Assembly: GCF_014633365.1 (NCBI RefSeq)
Contig: NC_068339.1
Coordinates: 30,761,316 to 30,825,315, forward strand
Direction of reading: 5' to 3'
Length of the DNA: 64,000 nucleotides
From: Diospyros lotus
Lineage: Eukaryota; Streptophyta; Magnoliopsida; Ericales; Ebenaceae
Part shown: in pieces, positions 11,398 through 22,114 of the stretch
How positions within the stretch are numbered: the stretch's first letter is position 1
How the letters are laid out: each line of letters begins with the position of its first letter
The notes under the pieces: generated by a model
Seen by the model: only the letters and a program-made list of their open reading frames with translations
The model's database searches: none
What the model was told of the DNA's origin: nothing
Program-made: the position numbers and the translations under genes

Positions 11398-11647
11398 TAA
11401 TTGATTACCAAACCCTTGAGATCAAGGAGAACGCATCGTATGAAAAATTGCCTATTAGTATTTTGGAGCGAAAAGAAAAAGTGTTGAGCAACTGATCTAT
11501 TCCTTATGTAAAGGTTCAATGGCCGCATTATTCTCCAAACTAGGCTACTTAGGAACTTGAAGAGGAAATGAGGCGTCTCCACCCTCCTTTATTTGATTAA
11601 CCAGGTAAGAATTTAAGAGACCAAATTTTGTTGAGGGGTAGAGAAAT
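11398..11647 (+). pseudogene. Del/Tekay-type integrase, chromodomain end (second fragment) and polypurine tract
   Basis: This resumes the gene cut at 9740. With frame changes it reads a block like ASYEKLPISILERKEKVL, then IPYVKVQWP and ELEEEMRRLHPPLF, the chromodomain and C-terminal end of Del/Tekay chromoviruses. At least three stop codons are present. The purine-rich run GAGGGGTAGAGAAAT (about 11633-11647) directly before TGTAATGACCC is the polypurine tract that primes plus-strand synthesis. Confidence 0.7.
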
Positions 11648-12889
11648 TGTAATGACCCGTTATCGAGTTTAGGTTATTTAGTCATTATTATTGTGTGTGT
11701 GGCATTTTGTTATGAATTAGTCAATGTTTTTGAGGAATTGTGTGTGATGTTTGAAAAGTCAAAAAAATAAATGAAGTTATAATGTTGTGGAAAAATCAAA
11801 GTAAGAAATTGTGTTGAGGTTGAAAAGCCAAAGCAAAAAGGGATTATGATTTATGTTGAAAAGTCAAAATTGAATTGAGATTTAAAAGAAATGAGGTTGT
11901 CGTGTATGTATATGTATATATATATGATATATTATATTAATAAAAAGAGGTTATTTCATGATATATATATATATATGCGAAGGTATAAATAAAAAAAATG
12001 AGAAGTAGGCTAGGAGTCTTGATGTGAAAAGAAGTCTTCTTCTTCTTCTATTCTCCTTCTCCTTTCTCACCCTGGTTTTTGAAGGCTATAAGAAGGGTGA
12101 GGGTGTAACACCCCGCCCCATCGGAGGGTGTGCCACTATGCCGGGGCCCATCTCATACATACATATTCCCTTTTCCTTGCACATTTCTCATACATCAAAT
12201 ACCGTATTTCAAAGGGAAACCCCCTAGCAAGTCATTCATAATACGGAAGTGACAATCGAAACCTGATATGGTACATACCTGAATTCACCATATATTATAT
12301 CATAAAGAATTCGTACCATATATTACATCATATCTTTAACAGCCTTAATACATGAAGAATCCATAATATTTTAACAAGGCTAATCATATGAAACCTCGAA
12401 TACATAGCCATTTCTCAACAAATAAAATATTAGAATCTCCTGCTGAATCCATCAGCCACGCCATCACGTGCCGTCATACCTCAACCTGCTCATTGCCCTA
12501 ACTGCAAGTCTCAACTGGAACGTTAAATGTTCCAGGGGCATAACCCATTAGAAGATGAAACTTCTAGTGAGGGTCCAAAAACATATATATGAATGCATGA
12601 TGCAATAACATGAACAATATTTGCCCTCAGTGTAACTTCCCTGGCCCGCAAGCCCGGCTAGGAATCCTAGGCAAATCCCGAACCTCTGTAGGATAAGCCT
12701 AACGTTATTCCCTCAACGCCCTTGGGGAATTATGGCTACACTCTGGGGGCGACATCCCATTCCCATGCATAAATATCAATATGACAATAATATCGTGCCA
12801 TGCAAATATTATGACTTTCCATGTAATATGACAAAATGAATATTGCATTCATAAATAGCATGCATATATGATAGCATGCATATTTATAC

Positions 12890-14000
12890 CATATTTTGGC
12901 ATTTCACCTCATTCTTATTAGGCCATTTGAAGCAATTTTTGCTGATATTTCATTGTTTCTATTTTATTATGCTTCAAATTGTCCTTGTGCTATTTTCTAT
13001 CTTACCTCTACTCTATGGATCCAGGCTTTAGGGAATATTGGATGGGCTAGAGAAGTGGCTCAACTAAAGGAGCTTGGGCCTACTTTCAAGGAGCAGACTT
13101 GGGCTACTCATTGTGCTGTTTTGGGCTCACTTGTTTTCTGTTGGGCTAGGCCCAACCCTAGCCTCCCTAGCCTTTCCTTTCTTAGCCATGTATTTAAGGC
13201 CTCTTAACATGAATTTCCAGATATCATGAGATAGAAAGAGAGGAGAAAATAGAGAGGATTCTGCCCGTTTTTGTTGTTGTAGCATTTTTCTGTTTTCTAC
13301 ATCTTTTGTTCCATTTTGTTTTCCTTGCTATAATGATAGGCTAGAGCATTTGTAACCGGTTGTGTGTCTTGAATCCATGTGGAATTTGAGTCCCGGATGA
13401 GCTACAAGAATCTGGTTTGTTGTTTGTTTCTTATTCATTTCTATTTGGTTTAGTTTGGACAGATTTATGAATGCATGGAGTTCATGGCATGTTTGTGTGA
13501 ATTTGCATGGTTTCATTTTCTGTTAAATGCTTAAGAGAGCAGAATGTTATAGCCGGTTGGTATAACATCTGGGAAATGAATATTATGTGCTTGAACGGTT
13601 GTTCTTGCATAGGTTCGGATAGGTTGAATAGAGAGTGAATGGCTGCATTTTGTTTACAAGAGATTTCTGTATTCATTTTGTTGTTCCAATCAGTCTAATC
13701 CTTGGACGGTTGTTGGGGATGCTTTGAGTTTGTTATCCGGACATCAAAACATCTAGCAAGCCAAGGTATATAGGTTGGACGAGGAAGATTTCACATAAGA
13801 GACAAATACACAGCCGGTTGCATATCTTTTACTGATTTTTCATCCATCTTTATCTTTCTGTTTTGCCAATTAGTTTTCTGTCAAAACCCCCCCCTAAACA
13901 AACCGTTGGTTATGTTGGTTCTCCTTTGTTGGTAGAAGAAAGTGAGGCTCCTTGTGAGAGATGACCTAGGGTGCACTTTGCTGCAAACTAGAGAAGAGAT
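12890..14000 (+). mobile_element. LTR-like insertion of unclassified family, related to 57110-58260
   Basis: This stretch differs in composition from the LTR around it. It contains TATTTAAGGCC (about 13192), a T-rich leader, several CCGGTTG motifs, a poly-C run (13888-13896) and the end GGGTGCACTTTGCTGCAAA (about 13971-13989). The insert at 57110-58260 has the same order: TATTTAAGC, GTAACTGGTTGCATG, GGTTGCAACCGGTTGCAT, poly-C, then GGGTTGCACCCTTGCTGCAAA. Both look like solo LTRs with a spliced leader. No exact ends or TSD could be fixed. Confidence 0.45.
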
Positions 14001-14726
14001 GCAAACATAGATCTCTAATTCTGGAGTGGTTCGATAGCCGGCCAATATAAACAATCACCTCATAAATATCATATAGGATAGGATAACTTACATTTTGAGA
14101 TAAACTTGCATTTTTTAGAAAAGCGTGCATCGCCTCGATATGTGTGCCCCACCTCGATTCTCATGCCAACTCTCAAAAATTGCACCAATCTCATCATCTC
14201 GATTACCTCAATCATAAAAATGATATTTTATTACTAAATATCTCAAAAATCCATTTTTCTTTTCCAAAAATCCCAATAAATACATCAAGACCATTTTCTC
14301 AAATCTATCTTCACAACAATTCATAATATGCTATGCACTTCAAGGGAAAAATATTGAACTTACTCGGATGGTGCATTTTCATGCAAAATGAGGCTCTTTG
14401 GTGCTAGAATCGAGACATTGATTAGTGGTTAATTTTATAAAAATTTTGTTATAATTATACCCTTCTTTTGATCTTAAAAATGGCTTAAATTAGATATTAA
14501 TATATATTTTATGGTTATATGCAACTTTAAATTGAAAGATGAATGAAATGAAGTTCTAAAGTAAATAATAATAATATATACAATTATATATAATACATAT
14601 ACATCATTATATGCATGCATGTAATATATATATATATATAATATAATCTAATATATATGTGTGCCATGTGTAATACATATATATAATATATAATTTATTA
14701 ATAACATTAAATTATTTTTTTTTAGG

Positions 14727-14931
14727 CATGAAGAATTCAAGCCCATGAAGAATTTAAAGTCCATGAAGAATTCAAATCCATGAAGAAATCAAACCCATGA
14801 AGAATTCAAGTCCATGAAGAATTCAAGTCCATGAAGAAATCAAACCCATGAAGAAATCAAACCCATGAAAAATTAAAGTCCATGAAGAATTCAAGCCCAT
14901 GAAGAATTAAAGCCCAATTTGAGCAACCCAT
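14727..14931. repeat. 17-bp tandem repeat CCATGAAGAATTCAAGT in the 5' LTR
   Basis: Eleven copies of a CATGAAGAATTCAAGTC-like unit with small variants (GAAATCAAACC, AATTAAAGTC). The 3' LTR has ten copies at 27988-28163, so one unit was gained or lost since insertion. This explains nearly all of the 16-bp difference in LTR length. Confidence 0.85.
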
Positions 14932-15267
14932 GGAAGATATTATTTGGAGAAAGCCCAAGGATTATTTTTAATCCTAATGAAGATTAAAAAATCAATTTAT
15001 AGAAATCTATTTTTATTTTTTATGTGAGAGCTTTATTAGGTGTGTTTTTTAGCTAAAATTCATTTAACTATTAGGTGGATATTATAGCTAAAATCTATTT
15101 AACTTTATGATTGCTTTATTAGGTATGTATTTTAGCTAAAATCTATTTAATATTAGGTGTGTATTATAGCTAAAATCCATTTAACTTTAAGTGTGTGAGT
15201 GCCCATTAGATATAATTATGTCTAATTGAATAATTGAAATTGTGTGGTTTGTATTGCAACTTGTGGC

Positions 15268-15277
15268 CTATAAATAG
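15268..15277 (+). promoter_or_regulatory. TATA box of the Athila 5' LTR
   Basis: CTATAAATAG lies about 1.15 kb before the LTR end. The same box is at 28512-28521 in the 3' LTR. It is the likely start of the genomic RNA a few tens of bases downstream. Confidence 0.7.
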
Positions 15278-16429
15278 CTCACTTGATTGCATTTGTAAGT
15301 GTGATTATTATTCTTGAATCAAAGTTTAGTTGTTTCCTTATAATTCTCTCTTTGAGAATTGTTCTTGTTCTTTCCCATTTTCTTTAGTATTCTCTCTTGT
15401 GATCTTACTTCATTCCTTTCTTCTTTTAAATTCTTATGTCATTTATTATTACTTTATTATTCACCGCCTAAATGGCCGGTTAATTTGTGTCTTTAAATTT
15501 CTGCAATTTTAATTCTTGTTATTTAATTATCCACCGCCTAAATGGCCGGTTAGTTTATGCCTTTAAAATTTCTTGTCATTTAAATTCTGTTATTTAAATT
15601 ACGTCGTTTAAATTCATGTCAATTAACTTTTAAATGGAAATGAGTAGCTAAATCTAATCTTGGGTTAAGGCAAGGACAGTGTCCAACGCCAATGATTCCC
15701 AAAGAAAGCTGCGCTTTAAATAAGTAATATTAATTTAAATTTCAGTATGAGTGTATCTTAATTATTGAGAAATCACTAGGTTTGGATTGGAGCGTAAGCC
15801 TAACTTAGAGCTTTCATTCCATGTATGAGAGTTACTAGAACTAGAAACGCTATCATACCCAAACCCGGATGATTAATTTAGTTGTTTTGTGTATTAATTG
15901 CAATTGGATTTATGGTGGTTGCTTAAATTAGAATCCCGCATATCATATATGGGGATTGCTTAACCAAGAACTATCATCATCTCTAATTGCATTTAATAAC
16001 AAACCCTCATATCTGAAATTAAATTAATGTTGCTAATCTTTTATGCTAAAATTTAGGAATCAACGGGTTGGCACTGAAATTGTCTTAACTCAAGTACTAT
16101 CCAATTTTATATTCTCACTTAAAGTATTTATTTCAATTACTGCCTTAATTTATTTCCTAGTATCTGTTGTTTAAAAAACCATAAAAAACCTTGTTGCCAA
16201 TTTGTCCAAATGCGTGTGTGCTTGTGTGACATTCTTTTTATTTTGCCATAAATAAATCTCTCAGTGGACGACCTGGACTCATTCAGAAAATATAAATTTA
16301 AGTTTGGACTACAACTGCACTCGTACACTGACGAGTATAAACCTCTCACCTAAATAAAGAAAAAAATATAAAGTTTTTATTGTGTTTTGTTTTGTGTTTT
16401 AATTGCAGGGTGGGAGTGCAGCCAAATTT

Positions 16430-16447
16430 TGGCGCCGTTGCCGGGGA
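16430..16447 (+). other. Primer binding site, tRNA-Asp type
   Basis: TGGCGCCGTTGCCGGGGA starts five bases after the LTR. This is the primer site usual in plant Athila-type elements and matches the 3' end of tRNA-Asp. The following 105 bases up to 16552 are an untranslated leader. Confidence 0.85.
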
Positions 16448-16552
16448 GATTGAGGCAAAAACAAAAAGAAAAAATATATATAAGAAGAGGCATCTCCTGA
16501 TAAATTCGTTAACTCTGTTTCTTTTTACTTTATTTTTATTTGTGCATAGTGT

Positions 16553-18775
16553 ATGATACTTAGGTCAGGTAAAACTGTAGAAAATCAGTCACTCATGTCT
16601 CAACACAATGAGAACATGCCACTTCCACAGAACATGTCTGCACATGGTAGTGACCACGGTGACCCTGATCCCATTGATCAGGAGATGATCAGACCCCTTA
16701 GGGAGTATCTTCATCCTCCTAGGCAGACAACCCCCTCATGCATTATTCTTCCCATCAATCATCATAGGTTTAACTTCAAACCTGGCACAATCCAATTGTT
16801 GCCAACTTTTCATGGCATGGATTCTGAAAATCCATATACTCATATGAAAGAATTTGAGGAAGTATGTAGCACTTGCATGAACCATACAGCAAATGAGGAT
16901 GTCATAAGATTAAAACTCTTTCCATTCTCACTGAAAGATAAGGCAAAAATATGGTTAAGCACTCTCCCACCTAGATCTATAGGAACTTGGAGAGAAATGC
17001 AAACAACTTTCTTAAAAAAATACTTCCCTGCCAACAGAACTGCTACTCTTCAAAGACAAATCATGAACTTTGCCTGTAAACCAAATGAGAATTTTGCACA
17101 AGCGTGGGAAAGGTTTAAAGACCTTCTTCACACTTGTCCGCACCATGCTTTTGAGCAATGGAGAGTGGTCAGTTTCTTTCATGATTCACTCACTCCCCAA
17201 TTGAAAATGCTAGTTTCTACAATGTGCAATGGAGAATTCTATGAGAAGACTCCAGAAGAAGCTTTCCACTTCTTTGACACATTGGCTGAGAATACAAGGA
17301 ACTGGGAAGTTGGTCCAACATCTGCTCTTGATTCAAGAGAAAATCCACAACCTAGAGGGAGATACCAACTGAGTGAGAGTGACGATTTAAATGCAAGACT
17401 AACTGCTTTAACAAAGAAAGTTGAAAACATGCAACCCAAAAAGGTGCAATCTGTTAATCAAGTGGAAGTAAAGTGTGTTGTGTGTGATGCAACAGATCAT
17501 TCAACTGAAGAATGTCCTACCCTACCTGCTTTCAAGGAGGTATTGTATGGGCAGACTAATAACAATCATTCACACAACTTTGAGGGGAGACAAAATCAAA
17601 ATCAGAGTGGAGTCTATTATGGGAATAATCAGAACTACAATTCATACCATCCCAATAATAGAAATCACCCCAATTTTTCTTGGAGAAATGATTCTGGAAA
17701 TCATTCTCAACCTCCCTTCCCTACACAACAACATACCTTCCAACAAAATCAAGGTTTTTCATCCAATACTTACCAACCTCCTCATAGGAGATCTTTGGAA
17801 GATACCTTGCACCAGTTCATCCAAAGTCAAATAGGTATCAACAATCAGGTTGCTCAGCTTGTCAAAAATCAAGACCAAACAAACAGAGCCATAGAAGACA
17901 TTAGGAGCCAGTTGACCAAGATAACACAAACATTGAGTGTGAGAGAACCCGGAAGGTTTCCATCCCAAACTAATCCTAACCCAATTAGGCAAACCAACCA
18001 GGTAGAAGCTTCAAATAGTGAAACTAACACTCATGAACAAGTGCAAGCAGTGACTGCCCTAAGAAGTGGAAGAATAATTGAGAAACCAACTGATCCTAGG
18101 ATAAACCAACATGTTGATGAAGAAAAAGAACCAAAAGATCATGAATCCACCGTGGAAAAAAATGAGAAAAATGAAAAAAATGAGAAAAATGAAAAACAAA
18201 AAGAAGATGAGAAAGAAATTCAATACAGGCCCAAACCACCTTTTCCACAAAGGTTGAATCATTTGAAAAAAGAGCAACAAAATGCAGATATATATGAAGT
18301 GTTTAAGCAAGTGAGAATCAACATCCCGCTGTTGGATGCAATCAAACAAACACCTTCATATGCAAAGTTTTTGAAAGATCTGTGCACTGTCAAAAGGAAA
18401 ACAAATGTGCATAAAAAGGCATTTTTGACTGAACAAGTCAGCGCCATTCTCCAATTGAAAACTCCTCCCAAATACAAAGATCCAGGCTGTCCAACCATTA
18501 CATGCATCATAGGAAGTCAAAAGGTTGATCGAGCACTCTTGGATTTAGGAGCTAGTGTCAATTTGTTGCCATACAGTGTGTATCAACAGTTGGGATTAGG
18601 TGAGCTTAAACCCACTAGAGTGACTCTTCAGCTGGCTGATCGATCAGTCAAAGTTCCACGAGGAATTGTGGAGGATGTTCTGGTACAAATCGATAAGTTC
18701 TACTTTCCAGTGGACTTCATCGTTTTGGACACCCAGCCGCATCAGGGGCCTCAACCTCCTGTGCAGTCATCTTAG
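16553..18775 (+). CDS. Athila gag-protease polyprotein
   Basis: This is a 740-aa open frame. Residues about 83-250 are the retrotransposon gag (capsid) domain, with the family text LKLFPFSLKDKAKIWL and TWREMQTTFLKKYFP. A CCHC zinc knuckle (C-X2-C-X4-H-X4-C) lies at about 307-321. Residues 335-420 are Asn/Gln-rich, and a lysine/glutamate repeat (NEK units, about 540-555) follows. The aspartic protease active site is ALLDLGAS with Asp at about 664; Leu in place of Thr/Ser after Asp is usual for Athila. The frame ends early at 18773-18775: the conserved ILGRPFLAT-type text that should follow lies in another frame, so a small indel near 18740-18760 separates protease from pol. The first Met (MILRSGKTV) is the likely start. 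Confidence 0.88.
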   Translation: MILRSGKTVENQSLMSQHNENMPLPQNMSAHGSDHGDPDPIDQEMIRPLREYLHPPRQTTPSCIILPINHHRFNFKPGTIQLLPTFHGMDSENPYTHMKEFEEVCSTCMNHTANEDVIRLKLFPFSLKDKAKIWLSTLPPRSIGTWREMQTTFLKKYFPANRTATLQRQIMNFACKPNENFAQAWERFKDLLHTCPHHAFEQWRVVSFFHDSLTPQLKMLVSTMCNGEFYEKTPEEAFHFFDTLAENTRNWEVGPTSALDSRENPQPRGRYQLSESDDLNARLTALTKKVENMQPKKVQSVNQVEVKCVVCDATDHSTEECPTLPAFKEVLYGQTNNNHSHNFEGRQNQNQSGVYYGNNQNYNSYHPNNRNHPNFSWRNDSGNHSQPPFPTQQHTFQQNQGFSSNTYQPPHRRSLEDTLHQFIQSQIGINNQVAQLVKNQDQTNRAIEDIRSQLTKITQTLSVREPGRFPSQTNPNPIRQTNQVEASNSETNTHEQVQAVTALRSGRIIEKPTDPRINQHVDEEKEPKDHESTVEKNEKNEKNEKNEKQKEDEKEIQYRPKPPFPQRLNHLKKEQQNADIYEVFKQVRINIPLLDAIKQTPSYAKFLKDLCTVKRKTNVHKKAFLTEQVSAILQLKTPPKYKDPGCPTITCIIGSQKVDRALLDLGASVNLLPYSVYQQLGLGELKPTRVTLQLADRSVKVPRGIVEDVLVQIDKFYFPVDFIVLDTQPHQGPQPPVQSS

Positions 18776-19971
18776 GTCGACCATTCCTTGCCACATCAAA
18801 TGCCATCATCAACTGTAGGAATGGTGTGTTAAAGCTATCTTTTGGGAACATGACTGTAGAAATGAATATCTTTAGGGTAGCCAAACATCAGGACACTGAG
18901 AGTGAAGTGGAGGAGGTAGACTTGATCCAAACACTGACCAATGACTGTTTTGAAGAGTTCATGAGAAGACCCAAAGAAGGAAATCAAGATCTTGAAGAAA
19001 TAAAAGAAGTGGAAGTCATAAGCAAAGAAAGTGAGAAGCCTACATGGATGCCTGGTTTAGAGCCATTAAGGAACTTAGACAGTAAGCTCATGGCTCCTGA
19101 TAGCCATCAGTCCACGCTTGAGAGAAAGCCATTGCCCAGTGATTTGAAGTATGTCTTTCTAGGAGAAGGGGAAGCATTCCCAGTGGTGATCTCTTCAAGT
19201 TTGACACCTCAGCAAGAGCAACAACTGATAGAAGTTCTAAAAGCACACAGGAAGTCATTAGGATGGACCATTTCAGATTTGCAAGGTATTAGCCCTTTGA
19301 TCTGTACTCATAAGATATTCTTGGAAGAAGGAGCAAAACCAGTTAGGCAAATGCAAAGGAGATTAAATCCCAACATGAAAGAAGTTGTCAGAAAAGAAGT
19401 GCTTAAGCTATTGGATGCTGAAATAATTTACCCAATCTCTGATTCTAAGTGGGTAAGTCCAACACAGGTAGTACCCAAAAAGTCTGGAGTCACTGTTGTA
19501 AAAAATGAGAACAATGAACTGATTCCCACGCGCATCCAGACAGGATGGCGTATGTGCATTGATTATAGAAAACTCAATTCTGTGACAAGGAAAGATCATT
19601 TTCCTTTGCCTTTCTTGGATTAAGTTCTGGAGAGAATAGCAGGCCAAGCCTACTATTGTTTCTTAGATGGCTACTCAGGGTACAATCAGATAGAAATTGC
19701 ACTAGAAGATCAAGAGAAGACAACTTTCACATGTCCATTTGGGACATTTGCATACAGGCGCATGCCATTTGGGTTATGCAATGCTCCAGCCACCTTTCAA
19801 AGGTGTATGATGAGCATTTTCAGTGAAATAGTTGAGCAGATTGTTGAAGTATTTATGGATGACTTTTCTGTTTATGGAAGTAACTTTGAGGCCTGTTTGG
19901 AGAATCTAAAAAAGGTTTTAGCAAGATGTGAGGAAACAAATCTGATACTCAATTGGGAAAAATGTCACTTC

Positions 19972-21464
19972 TGTAGGATCATGAACGAGGATCAAAAGCA
20001 TGCAACGGAAGCGTTTTAAAAATAAAACGATCCTCGTATTGGTTAGAGTCTAGGAGACTTACTTTTTCGGCGGATTACCGGACGGAATGGAGCGATGGGT
20101 GCTTCTTCGTGTGGAGGAGACGACGGCTGCCCTGCTAGCCTTCGGCTCCGTCGCATCAGAACACAAACGCCCCCTTTCGATCTTCCGGAGTATGACTCGA
20201 ACTCGTGGCCTCTCTTCGGTGAAGAAGAATGAAAAACGACTTAGATGAAAAAACAACTAAAGAGAGATATATATAGGGAGAACCCTAGGGTTAAAAACCC
20301 TAGTGGGCCAAACCCTAATGGGCCAAGATCTTTTAATTAATTTTCTAATTGGGTTAGCCCAATTAATTAATTAAGACCCTAATAAACCATTATTTTATTT
20401 TAGCCCAATGGACCGTTCTAAATAAAATAATTCTCTCTTAATGTAATTCATCCAACAAGCCAAATGTATTAAAAAATACATGAGTTACATCGAGCTACCC
20501 CGGGGACCAAAAGACAAATTATTCACGGCTGCTAAAATGACCAAAATATCCCTGCTACCTAGTAGCTATATTTTGTCATTCTAAGTGTTCCAACTATCAC
20601 CATATGGAAACACTGACCCCACGAATAATTTTGCATATGCCATGTCTTTGACCTACCAGTGTAATGACGAAAATACCCCTCTGCGTAACACCCATCATTT
20701 AGAAAGGAATAATGTACTAACACCTTTCTAAATGACTTCTACCATCCTTAGATCACTAGTCCAATAATCCGTGACTACTCGAATGTACTTGCTTATCACT
20801 GGGAGCTACCCAGAAGCACACACTCTTAAGTCACGTTCCCAGGGCCCTGGATTATTCGATTATTCTTGGACAATCACAAGGGGGTGAATCACAGAAACTA
20901 TCTTGTATTAGTCTGTCTTAGCTAATTAGAAACCATACTCCCAACTCAAAAAGATATTGATCTTTGATAGACCTCACTTACAATGAATCCAAGAATATAG
21001 ATCTAGGTTCACTAGACCACCAACTAATACTCAAGTATTAGAGTACTCGTCCACGTAGTAGCAGTGATAGACTAGCTCCATGATAATGATAATTAGTACT
21101 TTGTCATTAGCTTCTATCACAGGTCCACTCTACGCATTCCAAATGCGCTTGTACAATTAGAGTAAACGGACTGTTTACTGGCTAAGGCAAGCCATCCTCC
21201 ATTAGGATCTATTGCACAATGATCTTATCATGATAGAATGCCCAGTTCTATCAAAAGATCAAGAGTTATATTTTCTTGCTTATTAAGTACCCATGATTCA
21301 TGCCTAACTGTGAAGAACGACCCATCACATGAATCACTTACTTAATAGCATGGACACCTTTCCAACAATTAAATGCAAATAATATATGTGCCATAAACTG
21401 AATAAAAGAAACATCATTACCATAAATTAAACAAAACGTGTCTTTAGGGCATACATTTCCAACA
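19972..21464 (-). repeat. Solo copia-type LTR inside Athila pol (1493 bp), TSD ACTTC
   Basis: It is flanked by ACTTC at 19967-19971 and 21465-21469. On the minus strand it starts TGTTGGAAATGTATGCCC and ends CATGATCCTACA. A minus-strand TATA-like box (CCTATATATAT, near 20265-20275) supports the orientation. It holds no ORF of note. Removing it with one TSD copy rejoins the reverse transcriptase frame exactly. The family is probably Ty1/copia by the TGTTGGAAATGTATGCCCTA start, but no internal region is left to prove this. Confidence 0.88.
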
Positions 21465-21469
21465 ACTTC

Positions 21470-22054
21470 ATGGTGAAACAGGGCATAGTCTTGGGGCACA
21501 TCGTTTCATCTAGGGGGATGGAGGTAGACAGGTCAAAAATTGAAACAATTCAAAAACTCCCCATCCCTAGGAATGTGAAAGACATCAGAAGTTTTTTGGG
21601 ACATGCAGGGTTTTATAGGAGATTCATTGCTTCCTTTAGCACCATAACAAGACCCTTGTGCCATTTGTTGTCTCAAGATGTTCCGTTTGAATGGAGTCCT
21701 GCCTGTCAAAATGCTTTTGATAAATTGAAAGATGCACTCATTTCAGCACCTATCATTCAGTCCCCTGATTGGTCCCTCCCGTTTGAACTTATGTGCGATA
21801 CTAGTGATTACGCGGTAGGAGCTGTGTTAGGGCAGAGGAAGGATAAGAAACCTCATGTGATATATTATGCTAGCAAAACTCTTAATGAGACACAAAAGAA
21901 TTACACCACTACAGAGAAAGAGTTACTAGCAGTTGTCTTTGCCCTGGACAAGTTTCGATCTTACCTCGTAGGGTCACTAGTGATCATTTTTACTGATCAC
22001 GCTGCTCTGAAGTATTTGTTCACAAAGCAAGATGCAAAACCCCGTCTGCTCTGA
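21470..22054 (+). CDS. Athila reverse transcriptase thumb and RNase H (open fragment)
   Basis: This 194-aa open piece of the broken pol starts directly after the solo LTR. GIVLGHIVSSRGMEVD and FLGHAGFYRRFI mark the connection region. Residues about 100-190 are RNase H, with Asp in CDTSDYAVGAVLG, Glu in TTEKELLAVVFALDKF and Asp in FTDHAALKYLF. It ends at a stop codon that replaces a conserved residue before the RW/W motif. As it stands, it has no start codon context of its own and is a pseudogene fragment. Confidence 0.8.
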   Translation: MVKQGIVLGHIVSSRGMEVDRSKIETIQKLPIPRNVKDIRSFLGHAGFYRRFIASFSTITRPLCHLLSQDVPFEWSPACQNAFDKLKDALISAPIIQSPDWSLPFELMCDTSDYAVGAVLGQRKDKKPHVIYYASKTLNETQKNYTTTEKELLAVVFALDKFRSYLVGSLVIIFTDHAALKYLFTKQDAKPRLL

Positions 22055-22114
22055 TGGATCTTACTCCTGCAAGAGTTCAACATTGAAATCAGAGACAAGA
22101 AGGGAGTAGAAAAT

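Larger units (their letters stand above)
14419..16424 (+). repeat. 5' LTR of the Athila element (2006 bp)
   Basis: It begins TGATTAGTGGTTAATTTT and ends GGGAGTGCAGCCA. It contains an 11-copy 17-bp array (14727-14912), a TATA box CTATAAATAG (15268-15277) and two CCGCCTAAATGGCCGGTTA blocks (about 15463 and 15533). The only reading frames inside are short and repeated in the 3' LTR, and are not genes. Confidence 0.92.
18763..22113 (+). pseudogene. Athila reverse transcriptase and RNase H, broken by a frameshift, two stops and a solo LTR
   Basis: After the frameshift the open stretch 18826-19623 holds the linker and the fingers of reverse transcriptase (WRMCIDYRKLNSVTRKDHFP). An in-frame TAA ends it at 19621-19623. 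Reading resumes without a shift: the palm has FLDGYSGYNQI, MPFGLCNAPATFQRCM and the catalytic FMDD box (about 19855). The solo LTR 19972-21464 cuts the gene after the WEKCHF motif. The rest (21470-22054) has the thumb and an RNase H domain with its acidic residues present (MCDTSDYAVGAVLG, TEKELLAV, FTDHAAL). An in-frame TGA at 22052-22054 precedes the integrase part. No full-length pol can be made from this copy. Confidence 0.88.

Noticed and set aside
12024..12227. 67-aa frame with a signal-peptide-like start
   Set aside because: It spans the junction of two LTRs at 12104, so it cannot be an original gene.
15330..15512. 60-aa frame repeated at 28574-28756
   Set aside because: It is LTR sequence present in both LTRs, without homology to any gene.
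16430..16447. tRNA gene matches at 1786, 16430 and 36359
   Set aside because: Only 12-18 bases match tRNA 3' ends and they sit next to LTRs, so they are primer binding sites.
18059..18349. Very hydrophobic minus-strand frame resembling a membrane protein
   Set aside because: It is the reverse of the Lys/Glu/Asn-rich repeat in Athila gag; the plus-strand frame is the real one.
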